Assembly (NCBI RefSeq): GCF_001426245.1
Contig: NZ_LMCM01000008.1
Span: forward strand, 248,001 to 312,000
Source: Phycicoccus sp. Root101
Lineage (GTDB): Bacteria; Actinomycetota; Actinomycetes; Actinomycetales; Dermatophilaceae
Length of the DNA: 64,000 nt
Direction of reading: 5' to 3'
The position numbers and the translations under genes are program-made. Below the pieces are notes generated by a model, which saw only the letters and a list, made by a program, of their open reading frames with translations, ran no database searches and was not told the DNA's origin. Shown here piece after piece: positions 17,151 through 25,084 of the stretch (position 1 is the first letter of the stretch; each line of letters begins with the position of its first letter).

Positions 17151-18017
17151 TCAGGCGTCGAGCACCTCGCGGAGCTTCGCGGCGAAGGCCTCCGGCTGGC
17201 CGCCGTACCCGTGCTCCCCGCCCATGAACCCACCGTGGTGGCTCGGGAAGACGACGACCTCCTGACCGAGCGCGGTGGCCAGCGCCTCGGTCGACCGCGC
17301 CGTGATCGTGCCGGCCGACTCGACCCCTGCCGCCAGCACCAGCCGCACGGGGGTGGCGCGCAGGACCTCGAGGTCGGGGCGGTAGGCGGTGATCGCATCG
17401 GAGACCCCGGACAGCAACGGGTCGTCCCGCCTTCCGTCGTCCTCGGAGGACATCCCGAACTGGGCGGGGTCGGGGAGGGGCTGGGCGGCATACGCCGGGG
17501 TGAACTCGCCCGACCACGAGGTGAGGCCGATGAACGCGGCCATGCCGGCGCCCTGGCCGCGCTGGTGGTAGGCGTCGTGGACCGCTCGTTCCGCGGCGAA
17601 GGCGGCGTCGGCGTCAGGGAGGACCGCCAGCAGCGGCGGCTCGTGGGCGACGACGGTCGTGACGTCCTCGGGGTGCGCGGTGACGAGGGCAAGGGCGCTC
17701 ACGGCCCCGCCGCTGCTGGCGAACATCTCGACGGGACCGGCGCCGAGGTCGGTGATGACGGCGTGGTGGTCGGCGGCGTTCTGCTCCGGGGTCTGCACCA
17801 GTGAGCCGTCGGTGCGCTCGCTGCGGCCGAGGCCGCGGACGTCGTAGGTGACGACGGTGCGGTCGCCGAGCAGCGACGCCAGCGTCGTGAAGCCCTCGGC
17901 TCCCATCGGGGCGCCGACGAGGAACAACGGCGGGCGGCCGTCCGCGGTCGGGAGCGGGCCGTGGACGTCGTAGGCGAGGGTGACGTCAGGGGTCTTCAGG
18001 TGGCGGGTGGTGGGCAT
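17151..18017 (-). CDS. Alpha/beta hydrolase
   Basis: A 288-aa alpha/beta-hydrolase. Visible are the oxyanion/strand-3 region (PPLFLVGAPMGAEGF), YDVRGLGRS after strand 4, and a nucleophile elbow FASSGGAVSALALV, where the Ser of S-S-G-G is the likely nucleophile (the motif is A-S-S-G-G rather than G-x-S-x-G). The Asp is probably in the SAGTI region; the His is in SHHGGFMGGE near the C-terminus. The substrate is unknown; it may be an esterase or haloalkane-type hydrolase. It is followed upstream on the same strand by an OhrR-like regulator 97 bp away. Confidence 0.85.
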   Translation of the reverse strand: MPTTRHLKTPDVTLAYDVHGPLPTADGRPPLFLVGAPMGAEGFTTLASLLGDRTVVTYDVRGLGRSERTDGSLVQTPEQNAADHHAVITDLGAGPVEMFASSGGAVSALALVTAHPEDVTTVVAHEPPLLAVLPDADAAFAAERAVHDAYHQRGQGAGMAAFIGLTSWSGEFTPAYAAQPLPDPAQFGMSSEDDGRRDDPLLSGVSDAITAYRPDLEVLRATPVRLVLAAGVESAGTITARSTEALATALGQEVVVFPSHHGGFMGGEHGYGGQPEAFAAKLREVLDA

Positions 18018-18114
18018 CTCGGGGCTCCGGTTCCTGGGTGGCAGGGGTGGCGCGTGCGGGCACCGCCCGGCGGTGGCTGCAGTGGAGACCGTCGCGCCCG
18101 CGAGAACTCATCGG

Positions 18115-18609
18115 TCAGGCAGGCCCCTCGCGGTCGGCGGCGTCGATCAGGCGAGTGAGGCCGTCGCGGAGGTCCTCGACCTCGGGCAGGCCCATGCCGA
18201 GGCGCGCCATGATCGCCGGCGGGATGCGCTCGGCCTGGCGCCGGGCCCGGCGGCCCTTCGTCGTCAGGGTGATCGCCAGGGCGCGGTCGTCCCGCGGGTC
18301 GCGGCCACGCGCCACCATGCCGTTCGCCTCGAGCCGCTTGAGCAGTGGCGAGAGGGTGGCCGGCTCGAGGCTGAGCCGCGCCGCGAGTTCGGACACCTTG
18401 AGGGGCGACTGCTCCCACAGGGCCAGCATCACGAGGTACTGGGGATGGGTGAGGCCCATGGGTTCGAGCAGCGGCCGGTAGAGCCCGATGACGTTGCGCG
18501 ACGCGACCGCGAGGGCGAAGCAGACCTGCCGGTCGAGCGCGAGCAGGTCTGGTGCGCCGCCAATTTCGGGGGCCGCGGAGGTCGGGTCGGTACGAGGGGA
18601 GCGGGACAC
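18115..18609 (-). CDS. MarR-family regulator, OhrR-like (one-Cys peroxide sensor type)
   Basis: A 164-aa MarR protein. DRQVCFALAVASRNVIGLYR followed by LEPMGLTHPQYLVMLALWE is the OhrR pattern, and Cys30 corresponds to the peroxide-sensing N-terminal Cys of OhrR. The winged helix (VSELAARLSLEPATLSPLLK) with RGRDPRDDRALAITLT wing follows. OhrR repressors release DNA when the Cys is oxidised by organic hydroperoxides. No ohr gene is adjacent; the alpha/beta hydrolase downstream or the small divergent gene may be its target. TAGGAT lies exactly 6 nt before the GTG start, indicating a leaderless message. Confidence 0.88.
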   Translation of the reverse strand: MSRSPRTDPTSAAPEIGGAPDLLALDRQVCFALAVASRNVIGLYRPLLEPMGLTHPQYLVMLALWEQSPLKVSELAARLSLEPATLSPLLKRLEANGMVARGRDPRDDRALAITLTTKGRRARRQAERIPPAIMARLGMGLPEVEDLRDGLTRLIDAADREGPA

Positions 18610-18615
18610 GATTTC

Positions 18616-18669
18616 ATCCTATGCGTATGCGGGCTTACAGTTAGGCATCAAATCATTCGTGTACTAACT
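18616..18669. promoter_or_regulatory. AT-rich divergent promoter with candidate OhrR/MarR operator
   Basis: This is one of the most AT-rich patches in the chromosomal part. On the minus strand TAGGAT (18616-18621) is the -10 of the regulator. The inverted repeat AGTTAG (18639-18644)/CTAACT (18664-18669) with a 19-nt spacer has its left half exactly 17 nt upstream of that -10, at the -35 position, so binding there would block the regulator's own promoter. The direct repeat TTAGGC also occurs at 18641 and 18671. Confidence 0.5.
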
Positions 18670-18682
18670 ATTAGGCGGACGC

Positions 18683-18868
18683 ATGGCTGGCAAGGGCAGG
18701 AACGAAGGCCTCTCGGTGGGCTACCGGATCGCGTACGGCGTGAAGTACGTCGGGTGGCACCTCTTCGGTCCCGCGCAGCTGACAGAGGCCGCCGACCCGC
18801 ACATGCGCCTCAAGCGCGCGCGTGCGGCGAAGGTCGAGGCTGCTCGCGCGGCTCGGCGCGACGCCTGA
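18683..18868 (+). CDS. Small basic protein, unknown
   Basis: A 61-aa frame from ATG 18683: a Tyr/Gly-rich half (GYRIAYGVKYVGWHLFGPAQ) and a strongly basic Ala-rich C-terminal helix (RLKRARAAKVEAARAARRD). No family is recognised. It is divergent from the OhrR-like regulator and shares its AT-rich regulatory region, so it may be the regulated gene. It ends 3 bp from the next convergent gene. Confidence 0.6.
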   Translation: MAGKGRNEGLSVGYRIAYGVKYVGWHLFGPAQLTEAADPHMRLKRARAAKVEAARAARRDA

Positions 18869-18871
18869 GCG

Positions 18872-19120
18872 TCAGTCCCGGGGGGTCGACCCGGTCACCC
18901 TGGCGCGGTAGAGGTCGTCCACCTTGGCGCCGATCCGGACCAGCCCGACGCCGAGCAGCGTCCAGCCCAGCAGCACGAGGAGGGCCGCGGCCGCAGGGTA
19001 GAACCGTGAGTCCTCCCCGCGCGTGACGAGGTGCACGAACAGGCCCGCCGGGATGGCGACGAAGGCGCCACCGATGAGCTCGGCTGACGAGCGTTGGGCG
19101 AGCTGGATGTCGGTGCTCAT
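18872..19120 (-). CDS. Small two-helix membrane protein, unknown
   Basis: An 82-aa protein from ATG 19120. Two transmembrane helices (ELIGGAFVAIPAGLFVHLV and AAAALLVLLGWTLLGVGLV) are joined by a short polar loop with RGEDSRFYP and end in a basic tail. A run of G residues (GGGGGGATCC) just before the ATG can serve as the ribosome site. No family assigned; tail to tail with the preceding small gene with a 3-bp gap. Confidence 0.7.
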   Translation of the reverse strand: MSTDIQLAQRSSAELIGGAFVAIPAGLFVHLVTRGEDSRFYPAAAALLVLLGWTLLGVGLVRIGAKVDDLYRARVTGSTPRD

Positions 19121-19193
19121 GGATCCCCCCGGGTCGGCGTCGCACGGCGAGCGTCGCGCGAGAGCGGCGAGGGTACCGGCGCGAGGCCTCGGG

Positions 19194-19237
19194 TGCGCCC
19201 CGAATGCGCCCCGAATGTGCCCCGAATGTGCTCGGAA
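19194..19237 (+). repeat. Four copies of an 11-bp tandem repeat
   Basis: TGCGCCCCGAA, TGCGCCCCGAA, TGTGCCCCGAA and TGTGCTCGGAA lie head to tail between the small membrane gene and the end of the ankyrin gene. No function is evident; such short arrays can vary in number between strains. Confidence 0.8.
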
Positions 19238-19250
19238 CGCCCGACCGCGG

Positions 19251-19661
19251 TCAGCTGGCTCGGCTGCTCGTGAGGTCGACGAAGTACTGGGCCACGTCGT
19301 AGTTCGAGATCCGCAGGGCCCCGATCCGTGGAGAGGTGCCGTGGTTGTTCTCGGCGTCCGGGTCGGCGCCGGCCGCGAGCAGGGCGAGGATGGTCTCTCC
19401 TCGACCCCGTGAGGAGGACATGGCCCGCCACAGCGGGGTGTTGCCCCACTGGTCGCGCGCCTCGAGGGCGGCCCCTGCCGCGACGAGCTCGGGCACCACG
19501 TCCGCCTGCTGGTTCTGGGCCGCGAGGTGCAGGGGGGTGTACCCGCCGGTGTCGGCGAGCGTCACGTCATACCCCTGCGCCAGCAGCTGGCGCACCAGGG
19601 CCAGGTCGCCGTCCGCAGCCGCGTAGTGGAGGTCGGTGCGACCCTCACGGTCCAGTTCCAT
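19251..19661 (-). CDS. Ankyrin-repeat protein
   Basis: A 136-aa protein made of about four ankyrin repeats: GRTDLHYAAADGDLALVRQL, GGYTPLHLAAQNQQADVVPE, WGNTPLWRAMSSSRGRGETI, and a degenerate last one (NHGTSPRIGALRISNYDVAQ). The start at 19661 (MELDREGRT) is preferred over an upstream TTG; CACCAT lies 7 nt before. It is cytoplasmic with no enzyme domain, so it is probably a protein-binding scaffold. Single small ankyrin proteins of this kind are common in actinobacteria and their partners are unknown. Confidence 0.85.
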   Translation of the reverse strand: MELDREGRTDLHYAAADGDLALVRQLLAQGYDVTLADTGGYTPLHLAAQNQQADVVPELVAAGAALEARDQWGNTPLWRAMSSSRGRGETILALLAAGADPDAENNHGTSPRIGALRISNYDVAQYFVDLTSSRAS

Positions 19662-19776
19662 GCCCCGTATGGTGCCCAAGGCCGGCTCCCCACGTGGTGG
19701 GTTTCGAGCGTTCTCAGCCGGTCGGAGGAGGTAACAGAACTCCTCGGTGGAAGTGAAGCCGGTGACCCCGGCGGCG

Positions 19777-20607
19777 CTACTGGCCGGAGGGTGCGATCGG
19801 GGTCCAGAGGACCTCGACGTGTCCCTTGCGCAGGGCGTCCGCGAGGTCGGCCGGGGGCTCCCGGTCGGTGACGAAGTAGTCGACCGCGTCGAGCGTGGTG
19901 ATCTGGGCGAACAGCCGTCGACCGAACTTCGAGGAGTCGGCCAGGATCGCCACCTTGCCTGCGCGCCCGAGCATCTCGCGCATCATCGCCGCCTCGGCAA
20001 GGTTGCTCGTGGAGTACCCGCCGTCGGTCGACACGCCCCCCACGGTCACCAGGGCGAGGTCGCAACGGATGTCCATGTCACGGCCCCCCAGCGAGACCGG
20101 GAAGGCGACGGGTCCGATGGTCGCCTGCGCCGCGTGCCGCACGTCGCCGCCGAAGAGGTAGAGGTCGCGGAAGCACTTGGGGGAGATCTCGGTGGCGAGC
20201 CGGAGGTTGTTGGTGGCGATGGTCAGGCCGCGGTGCTCGCGCAGGTGACGGGCGACGGCCAGCGCCGTGGTGCCGGCGTTGATGATGAGGACGTCGCCGT
20301 CGGTGACCAGGCTCGCGGCCGTGGCGCCGATCTGCTCCTTGGCGTCGGGGTGCACCTGGATGCGGGTGTTGAGCCCGGGGTCCATGCGCGGCATGCGGGT
20401 GGGGTCGACCGCGCCCCCGCGGGTGCGCATGACCAGACCCTCCCCGTCGAGGTGGTCCAGGTCGCGCCGGATCGTGTCGGCGGACACCTGCAGGCGCTCC
20501 GCCAGGGCCTGCACCGTGACCTGCCCCGCGTCCGCGACCAGCGCGACGATCGCGGCCTTGCGGCTGGCCGGCAGGTGCGTCGAGTCGTCCTCCATGGCGG
20601 GGAGCAT
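19777..20607 (-). CDS. DeoR-family transcriptional regulator of the sugar operon
   Basis: A 276-aa DeoR regulator. The helix-turn-helix is QALAERLQVSADTIRRDLDH with the family extension GLVMRTRGGAV; the C-terminal DeoRC sensor domain shows INAGTTALAVARHLREHRGL and KVAILADSSKFGRRLF, which bind phosphorylated sugars in this family. ATG 20607 is used; another in-frame ATG at 20595 is possible. It is divergent from the ABC/aldolase/kinase/isomerase operon and is almost certainly its repressor. The ligand should be a phosphorylated pathway intermediate. In E. coli the sulfoquinovose genes are also controlled by a DeoR protein (YihW). Confidence 0.92.
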   Translation of the reverse strand: MLPAMEDDSTHLPASRKAAIVALVADAGQVTVQALAERLQVSADTIRRDLDHLDGEGLVMRTRGGAVDPTRMPRMDPGLNTRIQVHPDAKEQIGATAASLVTDGDVLIINAGTTALAVARHLREHRGLTIATNNLRLATEISPKCFRDLYLFGGDVRHAAQATIGPVAFPVSLGGRDMDIRCDLALVTVGGVSTDGGYSTSNLAEAAMMREMLGRAGKVAILADSSKFGRRLFAQITTLDAVDYFVTDREPPADLADALRKGHVEVLWTPIAPSGQ

Positions 20608-20673
20608 ACGTGCGTTCTTGCGCTTTGTCTTACGTGTTGGTGCGGTTTCTCGCATCGAAGTGCCCTCTTCTCG

Positions 20674-20692
20674 GGCGAACTGTCTGTTCGCC
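20674..20692. promoter_or_regulatory. Palindrome, candidate operator
   Basis: GGCGAAC, TGTCT, GTTCGCC: a perfect 7-bp inverted repeat with a 5-nt centre, in the 296-bp region between the DeoR gene and the ABC operon. Confidence 0.45.
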
Positions 20693-20811
20693 GTGGGGTA
20701 TGCCGTGAGTGTGCGGATTCGTGCTCAGCGATGTGTTCCGGTGGGTGATCGGCCCGCCAGGCGGCTCGGTGCGCGGTCGTCTCACTGGGCGATTTCGCTG
20801 CGTCGAACCTC

Positions 20812-20848
20812 TTGACCATGCCGCATCCTGCGGATTAATGTCGCAGGA
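20812..20848 (+). promoter_or_regulatory. Promoter and overlapping operator of the sugar operon
   Basis: TTGACC (20812-20817) is followed 18 nt later by TAATGT (20836-20841), a good sigma-70-type promoter. The perfect inverted repeat TCCTGCG (20826-20832)/CGCAGGA (20842-20848), 9-nt centre, straddles the -10, so a bound repressor would block it. The leader to the ATG at 20904 is about 55 nt. Confidence 0.6.
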
Positions 20849-20903
20849 ACAGGCAGGAAACAGCAACTACACGCAGGCGATGGCGCCAAGGAACGGAGCA
20901 GCA

Positions 20904-22214
20904 ATGCGAGCACAGAGTCGTGCTTCACGGGTGGTGGCGGTGGTCGGGTTCGTCTCGGCGGTCAGCCTCCTCGCGGCATGCGCGGGTGGCGAGGGTGCGC
21001 CGATCGGCGCCAACGCCGACGACAACAGCACTGCGGCGGACGGCTCGGTCGTCCTGGAGTTCTCGCAGTGGTGGGAGCCCGAGCTCCCCAAGGGTTCGCT
21101 GCGCGGGATGATGGACGAGTTCGAGAAGGCGAACCCCGGCGTCAAGGTGAAGCTGATCAGCGCCCCCTACGCCTCGACCCAGCAGCAGACGGTCGCCGGT
21201 GCGGCCTCCAAGACCCTCGCCGACGTGGTCGGCCTCGACGGGGCCTGGGTCAACGACTTCTCCAAGCAGAAGGCCATCACCAACCTGACGTCCCTGATGC
21301 AGGAGTCCGGCTACGACGACTCCCAGCTGGCCAGCCAGATCAAGGTCGACGGCAACACGTACATGATCCCCGTCGTGAACTTCGTCTACCCGATGTTCAC
21401 CAACGACACCCTGCTGGCCAAGGCCGGCGTCAACGCCCCGCCCTCGACGCGCAGCGAGTTCGTCGACGCGGCCAAGAAGGTCACGGCCACCGGCAAGGGC
21501 AACTCGGGGTGGATCCTCCCGCTCGCCCAGGACGCCCCCAACGGCATCCAGAACGACGTGATGTCGTGGGTCTGGGCCTCGGGTGGCTCCATGCTCAAGG
21601 ACGGCCAGCCCGACCTGACCAACTCCTCCGTCAAGAGCGTCGTCGAGTTCATCAAGCAGCTCAACGACGCGAAGGCGATCGCGCCCGGCGCGCTGACGAT
21701 GAAGGAGCAGGACAAGGTCGAGCAGTTCACCAACGGCCGCGTCGGGATGATGATCGACTCCCTCGCCCACATCAACCTGATCCGGGAGAACGCGCCGGAC
21801 CTCAAGTTCAGCATCTCGGCGATCCCGGCTGCTGACGGCTACACGGGCAAGCGCGGGATGCCCTACGCCTCCTGGGGCATCGGCGTCTCGGAGAACAGCA
21901 AGCACAAGAAGGAAGCCCTCAAGCTCGTCGAGTTCCTGATGAGCAAGGACACCAACTCCAAGCTGTCGTCCGTGGCCAACGCCTTCCCCGGCAACAAGGA
22001 GTCCGTGCCGGACTTCGTCCAGTCGGACGCGATGTTCAAGACGGCCTTCGACATCTGGAACAAGGGTGTCCCGGCCAACGAGTTCACCGGCCTGCCGACC
22101 GCCGAGGACCTGATGCGGTCCTTCGACGGAGAGCTGCAGAAGACCTTGGCGGAGAACCAGCCCGTCGACACGACCCTGAACAACGCCCAGAAGGCGTGGT
22201 CCGCGAAGTTCTGA
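20904..22214 (+). CDS. ABC sugar-transport substrate-binding lipoprotein
   Basis: A 436-aa family 1 solute-binding protein. The ATG at 20904 has GGAACGGAG upstream and opens a lipoprotein signal peptide with lipobox LLAAC, the lipidated Cys being Cys26. The mature protein has the MalE-like start VVLEFSQWWEPELPKGSLRG and the hinge segments YASWGIGVSENSKHKKEALK and EFLMSKDTNSK. Paired Trp in QWW probably stacks on sugar. It delivers its ligand to the two permeases encoded next. No ATPase gene is in the cluster, so a shared MsiK-type ATPase elsewhere must energise import. Confidence 0.93.
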   Translation: MRAQSRASRVVAVVGFVSAVSLLAACAGGEGAPIGANADDNSTAADGSVVLEFSQWWEPELPKGSLRGMMDEFEKANPGVKVKLISAPYASTQQQTVAGAASKTLADVVGLDGAWVNDFSKQKAITNLTSLMQESGYDDSQLASQIKVDGNTYMIPVVNFVYPMFTNDTLLAKAGVNAPPSTRSEFVDAAKKVTATGKGNSGWILPLAQDAPNGIQNDVMSWVWASGGSMLKDGQPDLTNSSVKSVVEFIKQLNDAKAIAPGALTMKEQDKVEQFTNGRVGMMIDSLAHINLIRENAPDLKFSISAIPAADGYTGKRGMPYASWGIGVSENSKHKKEALKLVEFLMSKDTNSKLSSVANAFPGNKESVPDFVQSDAMFKTAFDIWNKGVPANEFTGLPTAEDLMRSFDGELQKTLAENQPVDTTLNNAQKAWSAKF

Positions 22215-22222
22215 CAGGAGGA

Positions 22223-22259
22223 GGGTGGGTCGTCGCGACGACAGCCGCACGGCCCACCC
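22223..22259 (+). promoter_or_regulatory. Intercistronic stem-loop between binding protein and permease
   Basis: GGGTGGG (22223-22229) pairs with CCCACCC (22253-22259) and encloses the palindrome TCGTCGCGACGA (22230-22241). Stem-loops at this position in sugar ABC operons stabilise the upstream message or partly stop transcription, so the binding protein is made in excess over the permeases. Confidence 0.55.
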
Positions 22260-22278
22260 GCCCCGCAGGAGGTACCCC

Positions 22279-23238
22279 GTGATCGACACCTCGATCTCAA
22301 CCGCCCCGGAGCAGCTACCGGGATCGGCGAAGGCCAAGGGACGCAAGACACCGCGCCCGCGCTCGCAGGTGATCCGCAAGCTGGAGCCCTACGGCTACCT
22401 CGCGCCGGTCATCGTCCTCATGCTCGTCCTGATGATCCTGCCGATCGCCGTCGTGATCCGGTATTCGTTGCTGGACAACGTGATCATGACGCCGACCTCA
22501 GTGGTCGTCGGGCTGAAGAACTACATCACGATCCTCAGCGACCCGGTCTACCACACGGCCATCAAGAACACGGCGGTCTTCACCGGCAGCAGCGTCCTGG
22601 CCCACCTGGTCCTCGGCCTCGGGTTCGCGATGCTGCTCAACTCGCCCCTGCTGGGCCGCTGGACCAAGACGATCTTCCGCACAATCCTCGTGATGCCGTG
22701 GCTCCTGACGGTGGCCATCATCGCCATCCTCTGGCGCCTGCTGCTCGACCCGAACGGCGTCGTCAACTACGCGCTCATCCAGGGCGGCGTCATCGACACC
22801 CCGATCGCCTGGCTCGCCGACCTCAACCTCGCCCTCCCGGCCGTCACCTTCATCAACATCTGGGCCGGCTACCCGTTCTTCATGGTCAGCCTGCTCGCCG
22901 GGCTGCAGGGCATCTCCGCCGACCTCTACGAGGCGGCGGCCGTCGACGGGGCGTCGTGGTGGCGCCGGTTCTTCCACGTCACCCTGCCGTCGCTGCGCCC
23001 GATCATCCTGAGCATGGCGCTGCTGGACATGATCTGGACCTCCCAGCAGTTCCCGTTGATCTGGATGACGACCGGCGGTGGTCCCCTGGACCGCACGGAG
23101 ATGCTCAGCACGTACACCTACAAGCTCGCGTTCAGCGAGTACCAGTTCGCCCAGGCCTCGGCCAGCGCCGTGATGCTGCTCGCCGTCGCCCTGGTCCTCG
23201 CCGTCTTCTACGTGCGGCACCAGCGAGTGAGGGACTGA
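22279..23238 (+). CDS. ABC sugar permease, MalF/UgpA type
   Basis: A 319-aa permease. GTG 22279 follows AGGAGG by 8 nt. Six transmembrane segments run from LAPVIVLMLVLMILPIAVVI to ASAVMLLAVALVLAVFYV; the cytoplasmic coupling loop carries the EAA motif (YEAAAVDGASWWRRFFHVTL). A charged N-terminal extension of about 40 residues precedes the first helix. It pairs with the next gene, whose start is 3 bp after this stop. Confidence 0.93.
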   Translation: MIDTSISTAPEQLPGSAKAKGRKTPRPRSQVIRKLEPYGYLAPVIVLMLVLMILPIAVVIRYSLLDNVIMTPTSVVVGLKNYITILSDPVYHTAIKNTAVFTGSSVLAHLVLGLGFAMLLNSPLLGRWTKTIFRTILVMPWLLTVAIIAILWRLLLDPNGVVNYALIQGGVIDTPIAWLADLNLALPAVTFINIWAGYPFFMVSLLAGLQGISADLYEAAAVDGASWWRRFFHVTLPSLRPIILSMALLDMIWTSQQFPLIWMTTGGGPLDRTEMLSTYTYKLAFSEYQFAQASASAVMLLAVALVLAVFYVRHQRVRD

Positions 23239-23240
23239 CC

Positions 23241-24095
23241 ATGACCGTCATGACGACCACCAACCCCCGCAAGAAGGCGGCCCTCAAGGCCGGCACCTGG
23301 ACGGGCCTGATCCTCGGGGCGTTGTTCGCCGGCCTCCCGGTCCTGTGGATGCTCTCGAGCTCGTTCAAGTCGAACTCCGAGATCTTCGCGTGGCCGCCGA
23401 AGCTCATCACCGAGAACTTCTCGTTCGCGGCATACACGACCGTCCTCACCGACCCGACCAAAGTGCGGTTCTTCGTCAACAGCTACGTCGTGGCCATCGC
23501 GGTCACGGTGCTGACGCTGGTCTGCGCGATCCTGGCCGCGTACGCGTTCAGCCGCTACCAGTTCCGCGGCAAGGGCCTGGTCAACGTGATCATCGTCGGC
23601 ATCCAGGCCGTCCCGCCGATCACGCTGCTCATCCCCTACTTCGGGCTGATCGTGGCGCTGCGCCTCTACAACAGCTACCAGGGCCTGGTGCTCACCTACA
23701 TGGTGTTCACGCTGCCGTACGCCATCGTCATGATGACCGGCTACTTCAACACCCTGCCGCGCGAGCTGGACGAGGCCGCACGGGTTGACGGCACCACGTC
23801 GTTCGGCGCCCTCTGGCGGATCCTCGTGCCGATCTCGTTGCCGGGCATCGTCTCGGTGGCCGTCTACACGTTCATGATCGCGTGGAACGAGTACCTCTTC
23901 GCGCTCACCCTGACCCGCACGGACAACATGCGCACGGTGCCCATCGGCATCCAGCTGCTCATGGGCCAGCACTCGTACCAGTGGACCGAGATGATGGCCA
24001 TGAGTGTGCTCGGGAGCATCCCCGTGATGGTGCTGTTCGTGTTCTTCCAGAAGTTCTTCATCGGTGGCATGACCGCTGGTGCAGTCAAGAGCTGA
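23241..24095 (+). CDS. ABC sugar permease, MalG/UgpE type
   Basis: A 284-aa permease starting at ATG 23241, 3 bp after the MalF-type stop. Six transmembrane segments and the MalG signature SSFKSNSEIFAWPP near the N-terminus are present; the EAA loop reads LDEAARVDGTTSFGALWRIL. It ends with the usual FIGGMTAGAVKS tail. Together with the preceding permease it forms the membrane channel. Confidence 0.93.
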   Translation: MTVMTTTNPRKKAALKAGTWTGLILGALFAGLPVLWMLSSSFKSNSEIFAWPPKLITENFSFAAYTTVLTDPTKVRFFVNSYVVAIAVTVLTLVCAILAAYAFSRYQFRGKGLVNVIIVGIQAVPPITLLIPYFGLIVALRLYNSYQGLVLTYMVFTLPYAIVMMTGYFNTLPRELDEAARVDGTTSFGALWRILVPISLPGIVSVAVYTFMIAWNEYLFALTLTRTDNMRTVPIGIQLLMGQHSYQWTEMMAMSVLGSIPVMVLFVFFQKFFIGGMTAGAVKS

Positions 24096-24147
24096 CCGTC
24101 GACCGTCGACGCCCAGAACCCCTCCCCACACAGAGAGAGACACACCC

Positions 24148-25011
24148 ATGCTCGTCAACGGAGTCAACCTCCTGCAGGTCGCCCGCGAGAACCAGTTCGC
24201 CGTGCCGGCCTTCAACATCAGCGACTACGCGATGATGAAGGGGATCTTCGAGATCAGCGAGGAGACCAACTCACCGCTCATCATCGCGATCCACCCCGAC
24301 GAGCAGAAGCACGTCGGTGACAGCTTCCTCCGCTCGGCGATCGACCTGGCCCTGCGCAGCCCCGTCCCGGTGGCCATCCACTGGGACCACGGCGCCAGCT
24401 ACGAGGAGTCGCTCAAGGCCATCCAGCTGGGCTTCACCTCGATGATGATCGACAAGTCGCTGGTGTCCTTCGACGAGAACGTCGCGATCACCAAGCGCGT
24501 CGTCGAGGCCGCCCACGCGGTGGGCCTCAGCGTCGAGGCCGAGCTCGGCACCATCGGCAAGGCCGATGACGAAGCCGAGGCAGGCACCGAGTACATCGTC
24601 TACACGGACCCTGAGGACGCGGTCCGATTCGTGCAGGAGACCGGTGTCGACAGCCTGGCCGTCGCGATCGGCACCTGCCACGGGCTCTACCCCGACTGGA
24701 TGAAGCCCGAGATCAAGATCGACCTGCTCGAGCAGATCGAGGCCAAGGTCTCGATCCCCCTGGTGCTGCACGGCGGTTCGGGCAACCCCGACGAGGAGAT
24801 CGCCAAGTCGGTGTCCCGCGGCATCGCGAAGATCAACATCTCCAGCGACATCAAGGTGGCCTACCACGGGAAGATGCGCGAGATGCTGGCCAACGACCCG
24901 AAGCTGCGCGAGCCCAACTCCATCCAGCCGGACTGCATCAAGGCGATGAAGGCGGCGGCGGCCCACAAGATCGAGCTGTTCAACGCCGACGGCAAAGCCT
25001 CCCTCTACTGA
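24148..25011 (+). CDS. Class II (metal-dependent) ketose-bisphosphate-type aldolase
   Basis: A 287-aa class II aldolase of the fructose/tagatose-bisphosphate family. Start MLVNGVNLLQVARENQFAVP is typical. Zinc-ligand regions are IHWDHGASYEE, AELGTIG, GTCHGLYP and VLHGGSGNPDEEI; the phosphate-binding turn is KINISSDIK. It should split a ketose-1-phosphate or ketose-bisphosphate into DHAP and an aldehyde. It is the C-C cleavage step of the operon, after the isomerase and kinase encoded downstream. The sulfofructose-1-phosphate aldolases of class II belong to the same family, so substrate cannot be decided from these motifs. A GAGAGAG tract upstream is the only ribosome site. Confidence 0.9.
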   Translation: MLVNGVNLLQVARENQFAVPAFNISDYAMMKGIFEISEETNSPLIIAIHPDEQKHVGDSFLRSAIDLALRSPVPVAIHWDHGASYEESLKAIQLGFTSMMIDKSLVSFDENVAITKRVVEAAHAVGLSVEAELGTIGKADDEAEAGTEYIVYTDPEDAVRFVQETGVDSLAVAIGTCHGLYPDWMKPEIKIDLLEQIEAKVSIPLVLHGGSGNPDEEIAKSVSRGIAKINISSDIKVAYHGKMREMLANDPKLREPNSIQPDCIKAMKAAAAHKIELFNADGKASLY

Positions 25012-25084
25012 GCCGGCCCGGCCGCAGCCGCACGACCCGCACGTCTCCCCACCTCGACCGAGTCGCCCACGGAGGACCCCGACG

